From Acinetobacter sp. ANC 5054 (lineage in GTDB: Bacteria; Pseudomonadota; Gammaproteobacteria; Pseudomonadales; Moraxellaceae), in NCBI RefSeq assembly GCF_002135295.1, contig NZ_NEGG01000012.1, forward strand, positions 62,001 through 126,000: a DNA stretch of 64,000 bases, written 5' to 3'. The notes under the pieces were generated by a model. The model worked only from the letters and a program-made list of their open reading frames with translations. It was not told the DNA's origin and made no database searches. Numbering within the stretch: position 1 is the stretch's first letter; the number at the start of each line of letters is the position of its first letter. Shown here one piece after another: positions 7,958 to 20,655 of the stretch. The translations under genes were made by a program, and so were the position numbers.

Positions 7958-8762
7958 AACAATTACTCCATTCTCAATTGAGATTTATTAGTATGTGCAT
8001 CAAGGTTTTTTATTAAGATAAACTACTTAATATTATTTTCCCTAGGTGCTGATTTATTCTTAACCAACTAAAAATAAAAAAAACCTAATAGTGATAATTC
8101 ACATGAATATTAAAGATGTTTACATTTTTCTAACTATTCAAATTAAATATATGTTTTTTTTAATATATTTATTATTATTTAATTTTAAATCAATTTTCTA
8201 TTTTATCCCAAATTCTTGGGATTTTTTTATAATCACTATTTCTTGGTATAAGTCATGTATATGAATATTAATATTTTTTTCTTTTCACACCAATAACAAC
8301 ATGTTACATATTTCAGAATTAATTTGTGAAATAGTTCAAAATATTTTTTTAACGATAAATTGTTAGTGGAAATATCATCTATTATCTTTCATATAACCGA
8401 TCAATACATCATTATTAAATTAAATAACAAATATAGAATCACCAATTCTGGGTATGTCCTTTTGCCTAAAAACATAAAGATTGCGTCACAAAATATTATC
8501 TATTTGTATTAAATTATACTTTTTGACTGGTCGAAAAGTTTCAACCAATGCTCAATGTTAAGCTTATGTAAATCATTTTCTTGAACGGAATACTATATTT
8601 ATTTTATTGCGGCATTTTCAATGAAATCATTTATTACGTGACCTTTCAAGTATATGGGATTTTATTTAGTCTTTTTACCTCATGTTTTAAACTATTTTTT
8701 TGTTCAAACTTATGATTTAAAAACCACCATTACAATTTCATCATTAAGCAATCTCCATAAAT
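7958..8762. other. AT-rich pilus regulatory region
   Basis: About 0.8 kb between the pilus operon and the next gene, visibly richer in A/T than either neighbour. It must hold the pilus promoter on the minus strand. The only discrete element I can support is a terminator-like hairpin on the plus strand at 8205-8228. No convincing ORF. Confidence 0.5.
8205..8228 (+). terminator. Orphan terminator-like hairpin
   Basis: Seven-base perfect stem (ATCCCAA / TTGGGAT) with a 4-base loop, followed by six further T on the plus strand. No annotated plus-strand gene lies upstream of it, so it may end a small RNA or be a leader structure of the pilus transcript. Confidence 0.5.
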
Positions 8763-8790
8763 AAAAAAGCCTCTGATTCCAGAGGCTTTT
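8763..8790 (-). terminator. Rho-independent terminator
   Basis: Stem AAAAGCCTCTG / CAGAGGCTTTT with T-run on the minus strand, 17 bases past the stop at 8807. Confidence 0.85.
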
Positions 8791-8806
8791 CCAACCATAA
8801 AATTTT

Positions 8807-9628
8807 TTATTCTTGCTTAACTAGATATAGTAACCCTTGATCGACTTTGTATATTTGCCCTTGACCAAAATCAATCTGTTGCAATTCACCCTTCAATGTA
8901 GGAAAACCTGCTATTTTCTCCAACTGTGGTGCTCTTTGGAACTTTTGAGTTTTTGGATTATACATCCAATAAACAAAGCGCTTATCTTCTATTTTTAAAC
9001 CATCAGATGTATCTGATAACACCACATCATAGTAACCATCAAAATTGACATCTAAAAAGCCAATACTATTGCCAAAAGCACTAAAGCCTTCGAGTGACTG
9101 CATGACTTGCCCATTATTTTTATTAATGACATCAACACGCTTTAGAGATCTCCCATAAGGCTGATCCGGACCTTGTAGTCCATAAAATTTAAACATCAAA
9201 ACGGGTTTATCAGCAGCTTTAAATGCAGGCTCAAATTGCAAGTTAGTGCCAGATGCGTCCTGCTCTGCCAAAGTTGCTTTGAATGCGCCTGTATTCGCAT
9301 TTAAAAGACCTGTAAGTTGATAGCTGCTATTTACAGATGGATCTGCTTGAACAGCAATAGACTGAAGATTCAATTGATCTCCCTTTTGCGTTCCTTTCAA
9401 GCTTATGCGCTTCGGATTTTGCAAATCAATTAATGTGCCGTGCGGATTCCAAATACCCGCATATAAGTCTAGAAAATAATGCCCATCAGTAGACTTTAGC
9501 ATCCGTTGCATAGATATACGCACATCAGATAAGGGCTTAAGCTGCTCTTGCTCAATCTGCGGCGTTGCTGCAAAACTAAGTAGCGGTATGAACAAAGAAA
9601 CACATATGGAAATTTTTAGTCTGTTCAT
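8807..9628 (-). CDS. Exported protein of unknown function, XAC2610/FG-GAP-like
   Basis: Periplasmic or secreted protein, 273 residues from the ATG at 9628. A longer frame reaches 9691, but the ATG at 9628 opens a clean signal peptide, MNRLKISICVSLFIPLLSFA, cleaved before ATPQIEQ. Near residue 192 it has VDVNFDGYYDVVLSD, a calcium-binding-like D-x-N-x-D loop as in FG-GAP and XAC2610 proteins, within a beta-rich C-terminal half. It has its own terminator and no operon partner. Function is not known to me; the XAC2610 label rests only on that loop and on size. Confidence 0.65.
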   Translation of the reverse strand: MNRLKISICVSLFIPLLSFAATPQIEQEQLKPLSDVRISMQRMLKSTDGHYFLDLYAGIWNPHGTLIDLQNPKRISLKGTQKGDQLNLQSIAVQADPSVNSSYQLTGLLNANTGAFKATLAEQDASGTNLQFEPAFKAADKPVLMFKFYGLQGPDQPYGRSLKRVDVINKNNGQVMQSLEGFSAFGNSIGFLDVNFDGYYDVVLSDTSDGLKIEDKRFVYWMYNPKTQKFQRAPQLEKIAGFPTLKGELQQIDFGQGQIYKVDQGLLYLVKQE

Positions 9629-10001
9629 TTTTATAACCCAAACCCGTTTAGCACATATTATGCCTACTCTATCACAACTTAAATCATACATATCTCGGGA
9701 GAGTTTAGGGTTTTTGCAATAACTAATTCAGATTTTATTCAAATATATTTTTAATGTTTTATCTTATTTCCACAGACAACTTACGAGGCAGCAGCATAGC
9801 CAAACCATGCAAAATGGATTAAAAATATATAGTGCTTTTAATTTTTCAAAGTGCAGAATTCAAACGACAACTTGATTATCGTGCATGTCCGTATTTGGAA
9901 TAACTGTAGGTCATATTAATATTCCCTATTCGGTATGAAACACCATATACAAAAAAACCAATCAAAATGAATGGGTTTTCGCATTCAAATCAACTGTTCC
10001 A

Positions 10002-10051
10002 AGAAATGAGTTTTTATCTTTATCAACGATGTTGTTTGCTTGAATCCAAGG
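10002..10051 (-). pseudogene. Remnant of a diverged ilvC 3' end
   Basis: Fifty bases match 10248-10297, the end of the intact ilvC, with 6 mismatches and no gap. On the minus strand it encodes PWIQANNIVDKDKN against [14 protein letters not shown] in the intact gene, so 12 of 14 residues agree and both changes are conservative. The frame reads past the ilvC stop position to a later TGA, and a hairpin (9955-9979) lies downstream as after the true gene. Similarity stops abruptly at 10051, where 33-base repeats begin. Confidence 0.7.
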
Positions 10052-10065
10052 TACGAAAGAAAAAT

Positions 10066-10146
10066 AAAGCACTGCTTTGAATGAAGCGCAAGAAACTCAA
10101 AACACTGTTTTGAGTGAAGCGCAAGGAAGACAAAGCACTACTTTCC
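10066..10146. repeat. 33-base degenerate tandem repeat, about 2.5 copies
   Basis: Copies start at 10066, 10099 and 10132. Each begins with a small palindrome (AAAGCACTGCTTT-type) followed by GA.TGAAGCGCAAG; the third copy is cut after about 15 bases. It directly abuts the ilvC remnant. Confidence 0.7.
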
Positions 10147-10202
10147 TATCTTTGGGGGCGCAAAATTTAACTTAATAAATAAAACATTGTTTTACATGAC
10201 AT

Positions 10203-10235
10203 AAAAAAAAGCCCCTGCTTTCACAAGGGCTTTTT
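10203..10235 (-). terminator. Rho-independent terminator after ilvC
   Basis: Stem AAAAAGCCC / GGGCTTTTT with a T-run on the minus strand, 18 bases past the ilvC stop. Confidence 0.9.
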
Positions 10236-10252
10236 GACTCAGAAATTAGAAC

Positions 10253-11344
<1,092 letters not shown>

Positions 11345-11345
11345 C

Positions 11346-11363
11346 CCTCATCCTAAGATGAGG
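11346..11363 (-). other. Short perfect hairpin between ilvN and ilvC
   Basis: CCTCATC / GATGAGG, seven-base perfect stem, four-base loop, adjacent to the longer inverted repeat. Possibly an RNA-processing or stability element. Confidence 0.45.
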
Positions 11364-11377
11364 TACATAAATTTAAA

Positions 11378-11869
11378 TTAGATGGTTAAAACTTTTTCGC
11401 CACGTGCGATGCCTGATACACCTGAACGTACAACTTCAAGAATTGTATTTTCAGCCAATGCATCAATAAAACCATCAATCTTTTCAGTGGTACCTGCGAT
11501 TTGAATGGTATATGTCGTTGGCGTTACATCAACCACTTGTCCACGGAAAATATCCGCAGTACGCTTAATTTCAGCACGTGCCGAACCCAATGCTTTTACT
11601 TTAATCAGCATCAGTTCACGTTCAATGTGCGCACCTTCAGACAAGTCCACAACTTTTACAACTTCTACCAGCTTATTCAGCTGCTTAGTAATTTGTTCAA
11701 TTTTGTGGTCATCGCCATATGTTGTCAGGGTCAGACGAGATAATGTCGGATCTTCAGTTGGTGCTACATTTAAAGTCTCAATGTTATAATTACGTTGAGA
11801 AAACAGACCAACTAAACGTGAAAGCGCACCTGCTTCGTTTTCCATGAGTACAGAAATAATGTGTCTCAT
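11378..11869 (-). CDS. ilvN: Acetolactate synthase small (regulatory) subunit
   Basis: Regulatory subunit of acetohydroxyacid synthase, 163 residues, giving feedback inhibition by valine to the catalytic subunit. N-terminal ACT domain: [36 protein letters not shown]-terminal domain follows from about residue 80. An earlier in-frame start exists at 11896, but the ATG at 11869 overlaps the ilvI stop as ATGA, the usual translationally coupled arrangement, and matches the family start. The symbol ilvH is used equally for this family; size and sequence fit the IlvH/IlvN ACT type. Confidence 0.94.
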   Translation of the reverse strand: MRHIISVLMENEAGALSRLVGLFSQRNYNIETLNVAPTEDPTLSRLTLTTYGDDHKIEQITKQLNKLVEVVKVVDLSEGAHIERELMLIKVKALGSARAEIKRTADIFRGQVVDVTPTTYTIQIAGTTEKIDGFIDALAENTILEVVRSGVSGIARGEKVLTI

Positions 11870-13593
11870 TGTGTACGCTCCCCTTTGCCTAACCACATAT
11901 CTTTCATTGACTGACCAGCAATCAACATTGGATATACGTGTTCCGTGCGATCAACCATTACATTGATGAATACGCACTTATCGTTAATCGCCATTGCTTC
12001 TGCAAGCTTAGACTCAAGCTCATCCGCATGGTTAATTTCGATACCAACATGACCATACGCTTCCATTAATTTAGGGAAGTCTGGAAGTGATTCAACATAA
12101 GAACTTGAATGACGACCTTCGTAGTTCATGTCTTGCCATTGCTTAACCATACCGAGGGCACGGTTATTCAAGCATAGAATTTTTACATTTAAGCCATATT
12201 GCTTACATGTAGAAAGTTCTTGGATACACATCTGAATCGATGCTTCACCCGTAATACACACTACTTGCTGATCTGGGAATGCAAGTTTTGCTGCCATTGC
12301 ATATGGCAAGCCAACACCCATAGTCCCTAGACCACCAGAGTTAATCCATTGACGTGGACGCGTATATTTGTAGTAAAGTGCACCAAACATTTGGTGTTGA
12401 CCAACATCAGAAGTAATGATCGCTTGGCTATTGGTAATTTTATCCAACACTTCAACCACTTGCTGTGGTTTCATGCTGCCATCGCTTGGTTTGTCATAAT
12501 TCAAACCATGAACTTGACGCCATTCATTGATTTGTTTCCACCAAGCAGCAATTTCTTCAGGATTTGGCTTAGATACATTAAGCTGTTTCAACTGCGCTAA
12601 CATCTCTGTTAATACAGGTTCAACCGCACCGACAATTGGAATGTGCGCCATAATCGTTTTTGAAATTGTCGCAGGGTCAATGTCAATATGAATGACTTTG
12701 GCATTCGGACAGAATTTCGCTGGGTTATTGGTTACACGGTCATCGAAGCGCGCACCTACACACAGAATCACATCTGCATTGTGCATGGTCATGTTTGCTT
12801 CATAAGTACCATGCATACCCAACATACCGATGAATTGTTCATCATTACCCGGATAAGCACCAAGACCCATCAATGTACTGGTCACTGGATAGCCCAACAA
12901 ATGAGCCAATTCAGTCAATTGTTCAGAAGCATTACCTTGAACAACACCACCACCCGAGTAGATCACTGGACGTTTGGCATGGATAAGTTCATCAATCGCT
13001 TTACGAATTTGACCTGAGTGACCACGATGCGGTGGTTGATACGAACGCATCTTCACTTTTTCAGGATATTCGTAGGCAAATTTTTCTGCAGGATTTGTTG
13101 CATCTTTTGGAATATCAACAACAACAGGACCTGGACGACCAGATGAAGCAATATAAAATGCTTTTTTAATGATCGCAGGAATTTCACTTGCATGACGCAC
13201 TTGGAAACTGTGCTTAACGATTGGACGAGAAATACCTACCATATCAGTTTCTTGGAACGCATCCTCACCGATAAGATGGCTTGCAACCTGACCAGACAAA
13301 ATCACCATTGGGATTGAGTCCATATAAGCTGTTGCAATTGGAGTTACGGTATTTGTCGCACCAGGACCTGATGTCACAAGAACGACACCAGTTTTACCTG
13401 TAACACGTGAGTAAGCATCAGCCATATGACCCGCAGCTTGCTCGTGGCGTACTAGGTAATGATTGATTTTTTCTTGTTGAAATAACGCATCGTAAATATG
13501 GAGTACTGCGCCGCCTGGGTATCCAAAAACATGTTCAACGCCTTCGTCCGCTAAAGCGCGAACAAGCATTTCACCACCAGATAAAAGTTCCAA
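11866..13593 (-). CDS. ilvI: Acetolactate synthase large (catalytic) subunit
   Basis: ThDP-, FAD- and Mg-dependent enzyme, 575 residues, joining two pyruvates, or pyruvate and 2-ketobutyrate, in the first common step of branched-chain amino acid synthesis. Seen in order: N-terminal ThDP domain with [14 protein letters not shown] and the catalytic Glu in [14 protein letters not shown] (near residue 49); central FAD domain; C-terminal ThDP/Mg motif starting near [29 protein letters not shown]. The start is TTG at 13593, supported by AGGGTGA at good spacing and by family alignment ([14 protein letters not shown]). It is first in ilvI-ilvN-ilvC. Confidence 0.96.
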   Translation of the reverse strand: MELLSGGEMLVRALADEGVEHVFGYPGGAVLHIYDALFQQEKINHYLVRHEQAAGHMADAYSRVTGKTGVVLVTSGPGATNTVTPIATAYMDSIPMVILSGQVASHLIGEDAFQETDMVGISRPIVKHSFQVRHASEIPAIIKKAFYIASSGRPGPVVVDIPKDATNPAEKFAYEYPEKVKMRSYQPPHRGHSGQIRKAIDELIHAKRPVIYSGGGVVQGNASEQLTELAHLLGYPVTSTLMGLGAYPGNDEQFIGMLGMHGTYEANMTMHNADVILCVGARFDDRVTNNPAKFCPNAKVIHIDIDPATISKTIMAHIPIVGAVEPVLTEMLAQLKQLNVSKPNPEEIAAWWKQINEWRQVHGLNYDKPSDGSMKPQQVVEVLDKITNSQAIITSDVGQHQMFGALYYKYTRPRQWINSGGLGTMGVGLPYAMAAKLAFPDQQVVCITGEASIQMCIQELSTCKQYGLNVKILCLNNRALGMVKQWQDMNYEGRHSSSYVESLPDFPKLMEAYGHVGIEINHADELESKLAEAMAINDKCVFINVMVDRTEHVYPMLIAGQSMKDMWLGKGERTQ

Positions 13594-14295
13594 CGTGATT
13601 CACCCTAATCTTTTTTCACGCACAAATGGAGGGCATTTGTCGTGGTTAATTCATTAACTGCGTGCTCTGTTATAGCACACAAATTTCATAGTTTTCATAG
13701 CAATAAGAAAAAAATCTGACCTGCTTGCTGTTTGAGCAATATGGGGTCTAAAACATGTTGGGATAAACATATTTTGTTGGCTTTGTTCAACTTCTCGGCT
13801 AGAGAAGAAGTCCATTGCTAAAATGCACTCATTCGAAGGGTGATCGATCTAAGGCATATAAAACTAAAGACAGCATTTTTGTAGTTTCACACACTAAAGT
13901 CAAGTTTAAAAATCGGCTTTTTTCTGATTAATTACAGACCGTTTGTTTTTTAAGCATTGTGCATCACTTCTCATTCTTAAAGCTTTATTCACCCATAACT
14001 ATTTATTTTCAATTTCATAAAATACTTTTATAAATCTAATAAATAAATTAAATATCCAAAGGTTCAGCTCAAGTACACAAGGCTTTTAACTCAATTCATA
14101 TAAAACAGATCAGGGCAAATGAACACAATTTAATGTTTAAACTTTAAACACTTACACAAAGTCATAATTTTAATTTTTTGCTTATCACCACTGATCAAAT
14201 CTTATTAAAAAAACATAGATTCTAGGCAAAAAAAAGCGCAAAATTTTAGGCTATTTATTAGCTTAATTTTTAGAACAATTGATCGGGATTTATTC
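13594..14295. other. Intergenic region with divergent promoters (ilvI / DUF4124 gene)
   Basis: About 700 bases. A possible ilvI promoter on the minus strand is TTGACT (13903-13898), 17 bp, AAAAAT (13880-13875), which would give a leader of roughly 275 bases. That leader holds small hairpins at 13750-13775 and 13791-13807. The rest, 13900-14295, is AT-rich and shows nothing I can name. Confidence 0.35.
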
Positions 14296-14631
14296 ATGAT
14301 GAACACCTCTTTTGCTCAGTCCATTTGCTTACTATTTTCTGTTGCGACTTTTCTCTGTGCGACGCAAGTTTCTGCTAAAGAATTTTATAAATGGGTCGAT
14401 GCTAAAGGTTCAACCCACTACACCACTACCCCGCCACCCAAAAATGTGCAGCGTAAAGGTAAAGTGAACACCTATAGTTCTAGCGTATCGACACAGGCCA
14501 GCGCAGCGAAAAATGATGAACAGGTTTCACGTGAAGTCGAGAATCGTGAGCAACAACAAGCCGACCAACAACGCGAAGCAAATGAAGCTTTACGTCAAGG
14601 GCAAGCTGTAGCAGCATCGGCAGCACAATAA
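14296..14631 (+). CDS. DUF4124-domain exported protein
   Basis: Small periplasmic protein, 111 residues, function unknown. Signal peptide up to about VSAKE (residue 28), then the DUF4124 motif EFYKWVDAKGSTHYTTTPPP, then a long Gln/Glu/Ala-rich tail, probably helical or disordered. Two adjacent ATG codons start the frame; GGGA upstream suits the first. It stands alone before leuS, with about 126 bases between. Confidence 0.75.
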   Translation: MMNTSFAQSICLLFSVATFLCATQVSAKEFYKWVDAKGSTHYTTTPPPKNVQRKGKVNTYSSSVSTQASAAKNDEQVSREVENREQQQADQQREANEALRQGQAVAASAAQ

Positions 14632-14748
14632 CAACTACGAACTACTGACGTATTCAGCTAATTTTTTATTTCCAATAGCATCGCAAAATTCACTCTAGAT
14701 GTATTTTGCGCTATGCTGTAGCACAAACTTTTTCAACCGTTATTTTAA

Positions 14749-17379
<2,631 letters not shown>

Positions 17380-17389
17380 TTCCTTATAG

Positions 17390-17535
17390 CTCCTTCTCCC
17401 TCTGGGAGAAGGTTGGGATGAGGGGTAGTAAAAAAAATAGACCTCTCCCCTTGCGAAACAATGTTTCTCATATCCTAAAAGGAGAGGGAACTTTAAGGAG
17501 CAATCCCTCCAACCTCCCTTTGCTAAAGGGAGGCT
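17390..17535 (+). repeat. REP-like palindromic repeat, copy A
   Basis: Series of GC-rich palindromes: CCTTCTCCC/GGGAGAAGG (17392-17412), CTCTCC/GGAGAG (17443-17486) with an inner GAAACA..TGTTTC, and CCTCCCTTT/AAAGGGAGG (17513-17533). The 17397-17450 part closely resembles the reverse complement of 37391-37490. The base composition contrasts with the AT-rich flanks. Non-coding and lying just after the leuS stop. Confidence 0.7.
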
Positions 17536-17544
17536 GAAAAAACA

Positions 17545-17573
17545 CAAAGCCCGTTGCCAGTCAAAGGGCTTTG
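17545..17573 (+). terminator. Possible terminator-like hairpin before lptE
   Basis: CAAAGCCC / GGGCTTTG, eight-base perfect stem with a 13-base loop; only a weak T-run follows, so termination is uncertain. Confidence 0.35.
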
Positions 17574-17630
17574 ACTTTACAATCCACACAGGATTTCAAA
17601 ATTATTCCTTCGGGAAACAGAGGACACTCT

Positions 17631-18170
17631 ATGCATTTGGTTCAACGTGTTGCTGCAATTGTATTAACTATGGGCCTAAGTGCAGGTATGGTCGGTTGTG
17701 GTTTTCATTTAAAAGGCACCAATCCAACCTCTGTACCTGTAGCATATTCAAAAATGCGTTTGGTACTTCCGCAAGATACGGATGATCTACACGAAAAATT
17801 AGCGATTTATTTGGGTTCTGCTGGTGTACAACTCAGTAATAATCAAGATGCTTATGTATTACACATCCTTGATTACACACCACGTCGTTTAGAACTAAAT
17901 GGTAAATTGGTTGAAACCCTACTTCGCTTAAACGTGACTTTCCGTATTGAAGATGCACAAGGCAACCCAGTAACAGAGCCTCGTACCTTAATGGCAACGC
18001 GTAGCTATCAATATGATGTGGCCACCGTGAACACCGATGACCAAGAAGAAAAATATCTAAAACAAGTGATTATTGACGATATTGCACAGCAAATCGTGCG
18101 TCAAATTTCTTCAAACCGCTTACCAAAAGCCAATCCACTGACTGCACCAAGCAAAGCTGAGCAAGACTGA
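17631..18170 (+). CDS. lptE: LPS-assembly lipoprotein LptE
   Basis: Outer-membrane lipoprotein that plugs the LptD barrel and helps insert lipopolysaccharide/lipooligosaccharide. From the ATG at 17631 the product is 179 residues: MHLVQRVAAIVLTMGLSAG, then the lipobox MVGC before GFHLKG, the classic start of mature LptE. A frame from 17571 would add 20 residues without a signal peptide; AGAGGA lies before 17631. The order leuS-lptE-holA is conserved in gammaproteobacteria. The holA start follows the stop by three bases. Confidence 0.92.
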   Translation: MHLVQRVAAIVLTMGLSAGMVGCGFHLKGTNPTSVPVAYSKMRLVLPQDTDDLHEKLAIYLGSAGVQLSNNQDAYVLHILDYTPRRLELNGKLVETLLRLNVTFRIEDAQGNPVTEPRTLMATRSYQYDVATVNTDDQEEKYLKQVIIDDIAQQIVRQISSNRLPKANPLTAPSKAEQD

Positions 18171-18173
18171 TTT

Positions 18174-19157
18174 ATGAAACTTGACTATCTCCAGGCATTA
18201 AAACGTGTTGATGAAGCTCAAGGTGCCTGGGTGCTGCATGGTCAAGAACCGCTGCTTGAACAAAACCTGCTTGATGCTTTTCGTAAAAGTTGGAATGCAC
18301 GTGAAATTGAGCGTCAGCGTTATGATATTAGTTCAGTCGCTGATTGGAAAAATGTCTTTAATGCCCTAAACAGCCTGTCATTATTTTCTAGTCAACTGGC
18401 GATAGAAGCACATGGCAGCATTAAACCTGATGCCAATGGCTTAAAGCTCCTCAAAAGCTACTTACAAAACAATGAAAGTAATTTGCTTTTGGTGGTCATG
18501 CCAAAACAAGACAGTGCTAGTCTAAAAACCAGTTTCTTTCAAACCATTGATGCCAATGGTGTCAATGTGGCACTGACGGCAAACTACCCGAAAGACCGTC
18601 AGCAAATATTGGGCGTCGAAGCGCAAAAACTGGGTATTCAACTCGCGAATGATGCATGGCAATGGCTCGAACAACACCATGAACACAACTTGCTTGCAGC
18701 AAAAAATAGTTTGATGCGTGTTGCTGACACCTTTCCAGAAGTCGATGTCATTCAAATTGATCATTTGTATTCGTGTTTACAAGATCAATCACGCTATACC
18801 ACCTATGATTTAAATGATGCGATGCTGCAAGGAAATCTCGCACAATCGATTAAAATTTTTCAGTATTTAATAGCTTCTGGCGAGCCAATGTCGCTGATAT
18901 TGTGGAGTATTAGCAAAGAAATGCGTCTACTGATGCAGCTGTTTGAACAACCACAAAATGCGCTACAAATTGGTATTTGGAAAACAAAAATTGGTTTATA
19001 CCAACAAGCCTTACGTCGTTTAAATGCCAACGAGTTTTTGACATGGCCTGCCCTGCTGTTACGCTTAGATGCTTCAATTAAAGGCCTAGGTCACGAAAAC
19101 CCAGAGCACCTCGTACAACAGGCGATTGCGAGTTTATGTGGCCGTCGATTGTTTTAA
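18174..19157 (+). CDS. holA: DNA polymerase III delta subunit
   Basis: Clamp-loader delta subunit, 327 residues, which opens the beta sliding clamp. N-terminal AAA-like domain: WVLHGQEPLLEQNLLDAFR near residues 18-37, SLSLFSSQLAIEAHG, and a C-terminal helical domain with LSLILWSISKEMRLLMQL-type sequence (here PMSLILWSISKEMR). No functional Walker A, as expected for delta. It follows lptE by three bases, so the two are probably translated from one message. Confidence 0.93.
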   Translation: MKLDYLQALKRVDEAQGAWVLHGQEPLLEQNLLDAFRKSWNAREIERQRYDISSVADWKNVFNALNSLSLFSSQLAIEAHGSIKPDANGLKLLKSYLQNNESNLLLVVMPKQDSASLKTSFFQTIDANGVNVALTANYPKDRQQILGVEAQKLGIQLANDAWQWLEQHHEHNLLAAKNSLMRVADTFPEVDVIQIDHLYSCLQDQSRYTTYDLNDAMLQGNLAQSIKIFQYLIASGEPMSLILWSISKEMRLLMQLFEQPQNALQIGIWKTKIGLYQQALRRLNANEFLTWPALLLRLDASIKGLGHENPEHLVQQAIASLCGRRLF

Positions 19158-19294
19158 ATAAGCGAAAAGATGTCAATGCAGCATATTTTATATAAAAGAA
19201 TAATTATCATTTCTATTTGTTCAAAAAGTTCACAATTTATCCGTATTTAAATCATATAATTCAAACATCTTACTCCATTTAATTTCGACCACTC

Positions 19295-20653
19295 ATGCCT
19301 AAAATAAAACCAGCAAAATTGATCGTTGCCATCATCGCTGCTCTGGCGATCGCTGTTACAGCATGGTATTTCTTAAAACCCAAACAAACCCAACCACAAT
19401 ACATCACTGCAGAAGTGAGCCGTGGGGACATTGAAAACTCTGTGCTTGCAACAGGTGTACTCGAAGCGACCAAAATGGTGAGTGTCGGTGCACAGGTATC
19501 GGGCCAGGTGAAAAAGATGTATGTACAATTGGGTGATGAGGTTAAACAAGGCCAACTGATTGCGCGCATTGACTCTGTACGTCAGGAAAATGACTTAAAA
19601 ACAGCAGAAGCCAGCATTAAAAATCAACAAGCTCAGTTGGCAGTGAAGAATGCAAACTTAGCCAAGGTCGATGCAGAATATAAGCGTCAACAAGCGATGT
19701 ATGCTCAAGATGCAACAAGCCGTGCAGAGCTTGAATCTGCATTAGCAAGTTTTAAAACAGCACAGGCAGATATTGCGGCAATTAATGCCCAAATCGAACA
19801 ATCACGTTTAACTCTAGCGACGGCTAAAGAAGACTTAGGCTATACGCAAATTATTGCACCTATGGATGGCACGATTGTGGCGATTGTGACAGAAGAAGGT
19901 CAAACCGTTAACGCTAACCAAAGTGCACCGACCATTGTTAAATTGGCAAAATTGGACACCATGACCATTAAAGCTGAAATTTCTGAAGCAGACGTGATGA
20001 AAGTTCAAGAAGGTCAACGTGTTTACTTCACCACTTTGGGTGATAGCGAAACCAAGCATTATGCAACACTGCGTCAAGTTGAGCCTGCACCAAATTCGAT
20101 TAATTCTGACAGCAACAGCAATACAACTTCATCTTCAAGTACAGCGGTTTACTACAATGCTTTATTTGACGTTCCAAATGAAGATGGCAAATTACGTATT
20201 GATATGACCGCTCAGGTTTATATCATTTTAGATGAAGCAAAAAATGCTCTAACAATTCCTGCGGCTGCGGTGCAAACCTCAAATCGTCCACAACGTAGAA
20301 ATGCCAATGCCGCTGGTGATTCATCTAGCCCTGCTGCAAGTGAAGCACGTGGTGATCAAAAAGATCGTGGTGACAATGCCAACCGTCCTAAACGTTTAGA
20401 ATTAACTGAAGCAGAAAAAGCTTTAGTTAAACAAGGCAAGGCCTCTATTGCAATGGTGCGAGTGGTGCAAGCCGACGGTAATGCACAGCCTCATCCGGTT
20501 TTAATTGGTTTAAATAACCGTGTGACTGCCCAAGTGATTCGTGGTTTAAATCAAGGCGATAAAGTGGTTATTGCCGATGGTTCAGATACCTCAAATGATT
20601 CAGCAAAACGCAGCAACCGTAGTGGTGGCGGCGCCGGCCCAATGAGAATGTAA
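19295..20653 (+). CDS. macA: MacA-type periplasmic adaptor (membrane fusion protein)
   Basis: Inner-membrane-anchored periplasmic adaptor, 452 residues, linking MacB to an outer-membrane channel. N-terminal anchor about residues 8-26; barrel-sandwich/lipoyl half-motif [32 protein letters not shown]; long coiled-coil hairpin (about 85-170) rich in Ala/Gln; second lipoyl half-motif [25 protein letters not shown] low-complexity Arg/Asn/Asp-rich insertion (about 328-365, with [14 protein letters not shown]) and a Ser/Gly-rich tail are longer than in E. coli MacA. It precedes macB by two bases. Confidence 0.9.
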   Translation: MPKIKPAKLIVAIIAALAIAVTAWYFLKPKQTQPQYITAEVSRGDIENSVLATGVLEATKMVSVGAQVSGQVKKMYVQLGDEVKQGQLIARIDSVRQENDLKTAEASIKNQQAQLAVKNANLAKVDAEYKRQQAMYAQDATSRAELESALASFKTAQADIAAINAQIEQSRLTLATAKEDLGYTQIIAPMDGTIVAIVTEEGQTVNANQSAPTIVKLAKLDTMTIKAEISEADVMKVQEGQRVYFTTLGDSETKHYATLRQVEPAPNSINSDSNSNTTSSSSTAVYYNALFDVPNEDGKLRIDMTAQVYIILDEAKNALTIPAAAVQTSNRPQRRNANAAGDSSSPAASEARGDQKDRGDNANRPKRLELTEAEKALVKQGKASIAMVRVVQADGNAQPHPVLIGLNNRVTAQVIRGLNQGDKVVIADGSDTSNDSAKRSNRSGGGAGPMRM

Positions 20654-20655
20654 TT

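Noticed and set aside
8104..8265. 53-residue plus-strand ORF in the pilus regulatory region
   Set aside because: Composition is what random AT-rich DNA gives (Ile, Phe, Tyr, Lys), there is no ribosome site, and a terminator-like hairpin falls inside it.
9955..9979. Hairpin AAAACC / GGGTTTT downstream of the ilvC remnant as an active terminator
   Set aside because: The stem is short with a long loop, and no intact gene reads into it; treated as part of the remnant only.
13829..13876. Possible ilv leader peptide (MLSLVLYALDRSPFE) upstream of ilvI
   Set aside because: Leu/Val-rich start, but no ribosome site, the best -10 overlaps its start codon, and no clear terminator/antiterminator pair follows.
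19196..19216. Fur-box-like sequence upstream of macA
   Set aside because: Best alignment matches only about 12 of 19 consensus positions in a very AT-rich stretch.
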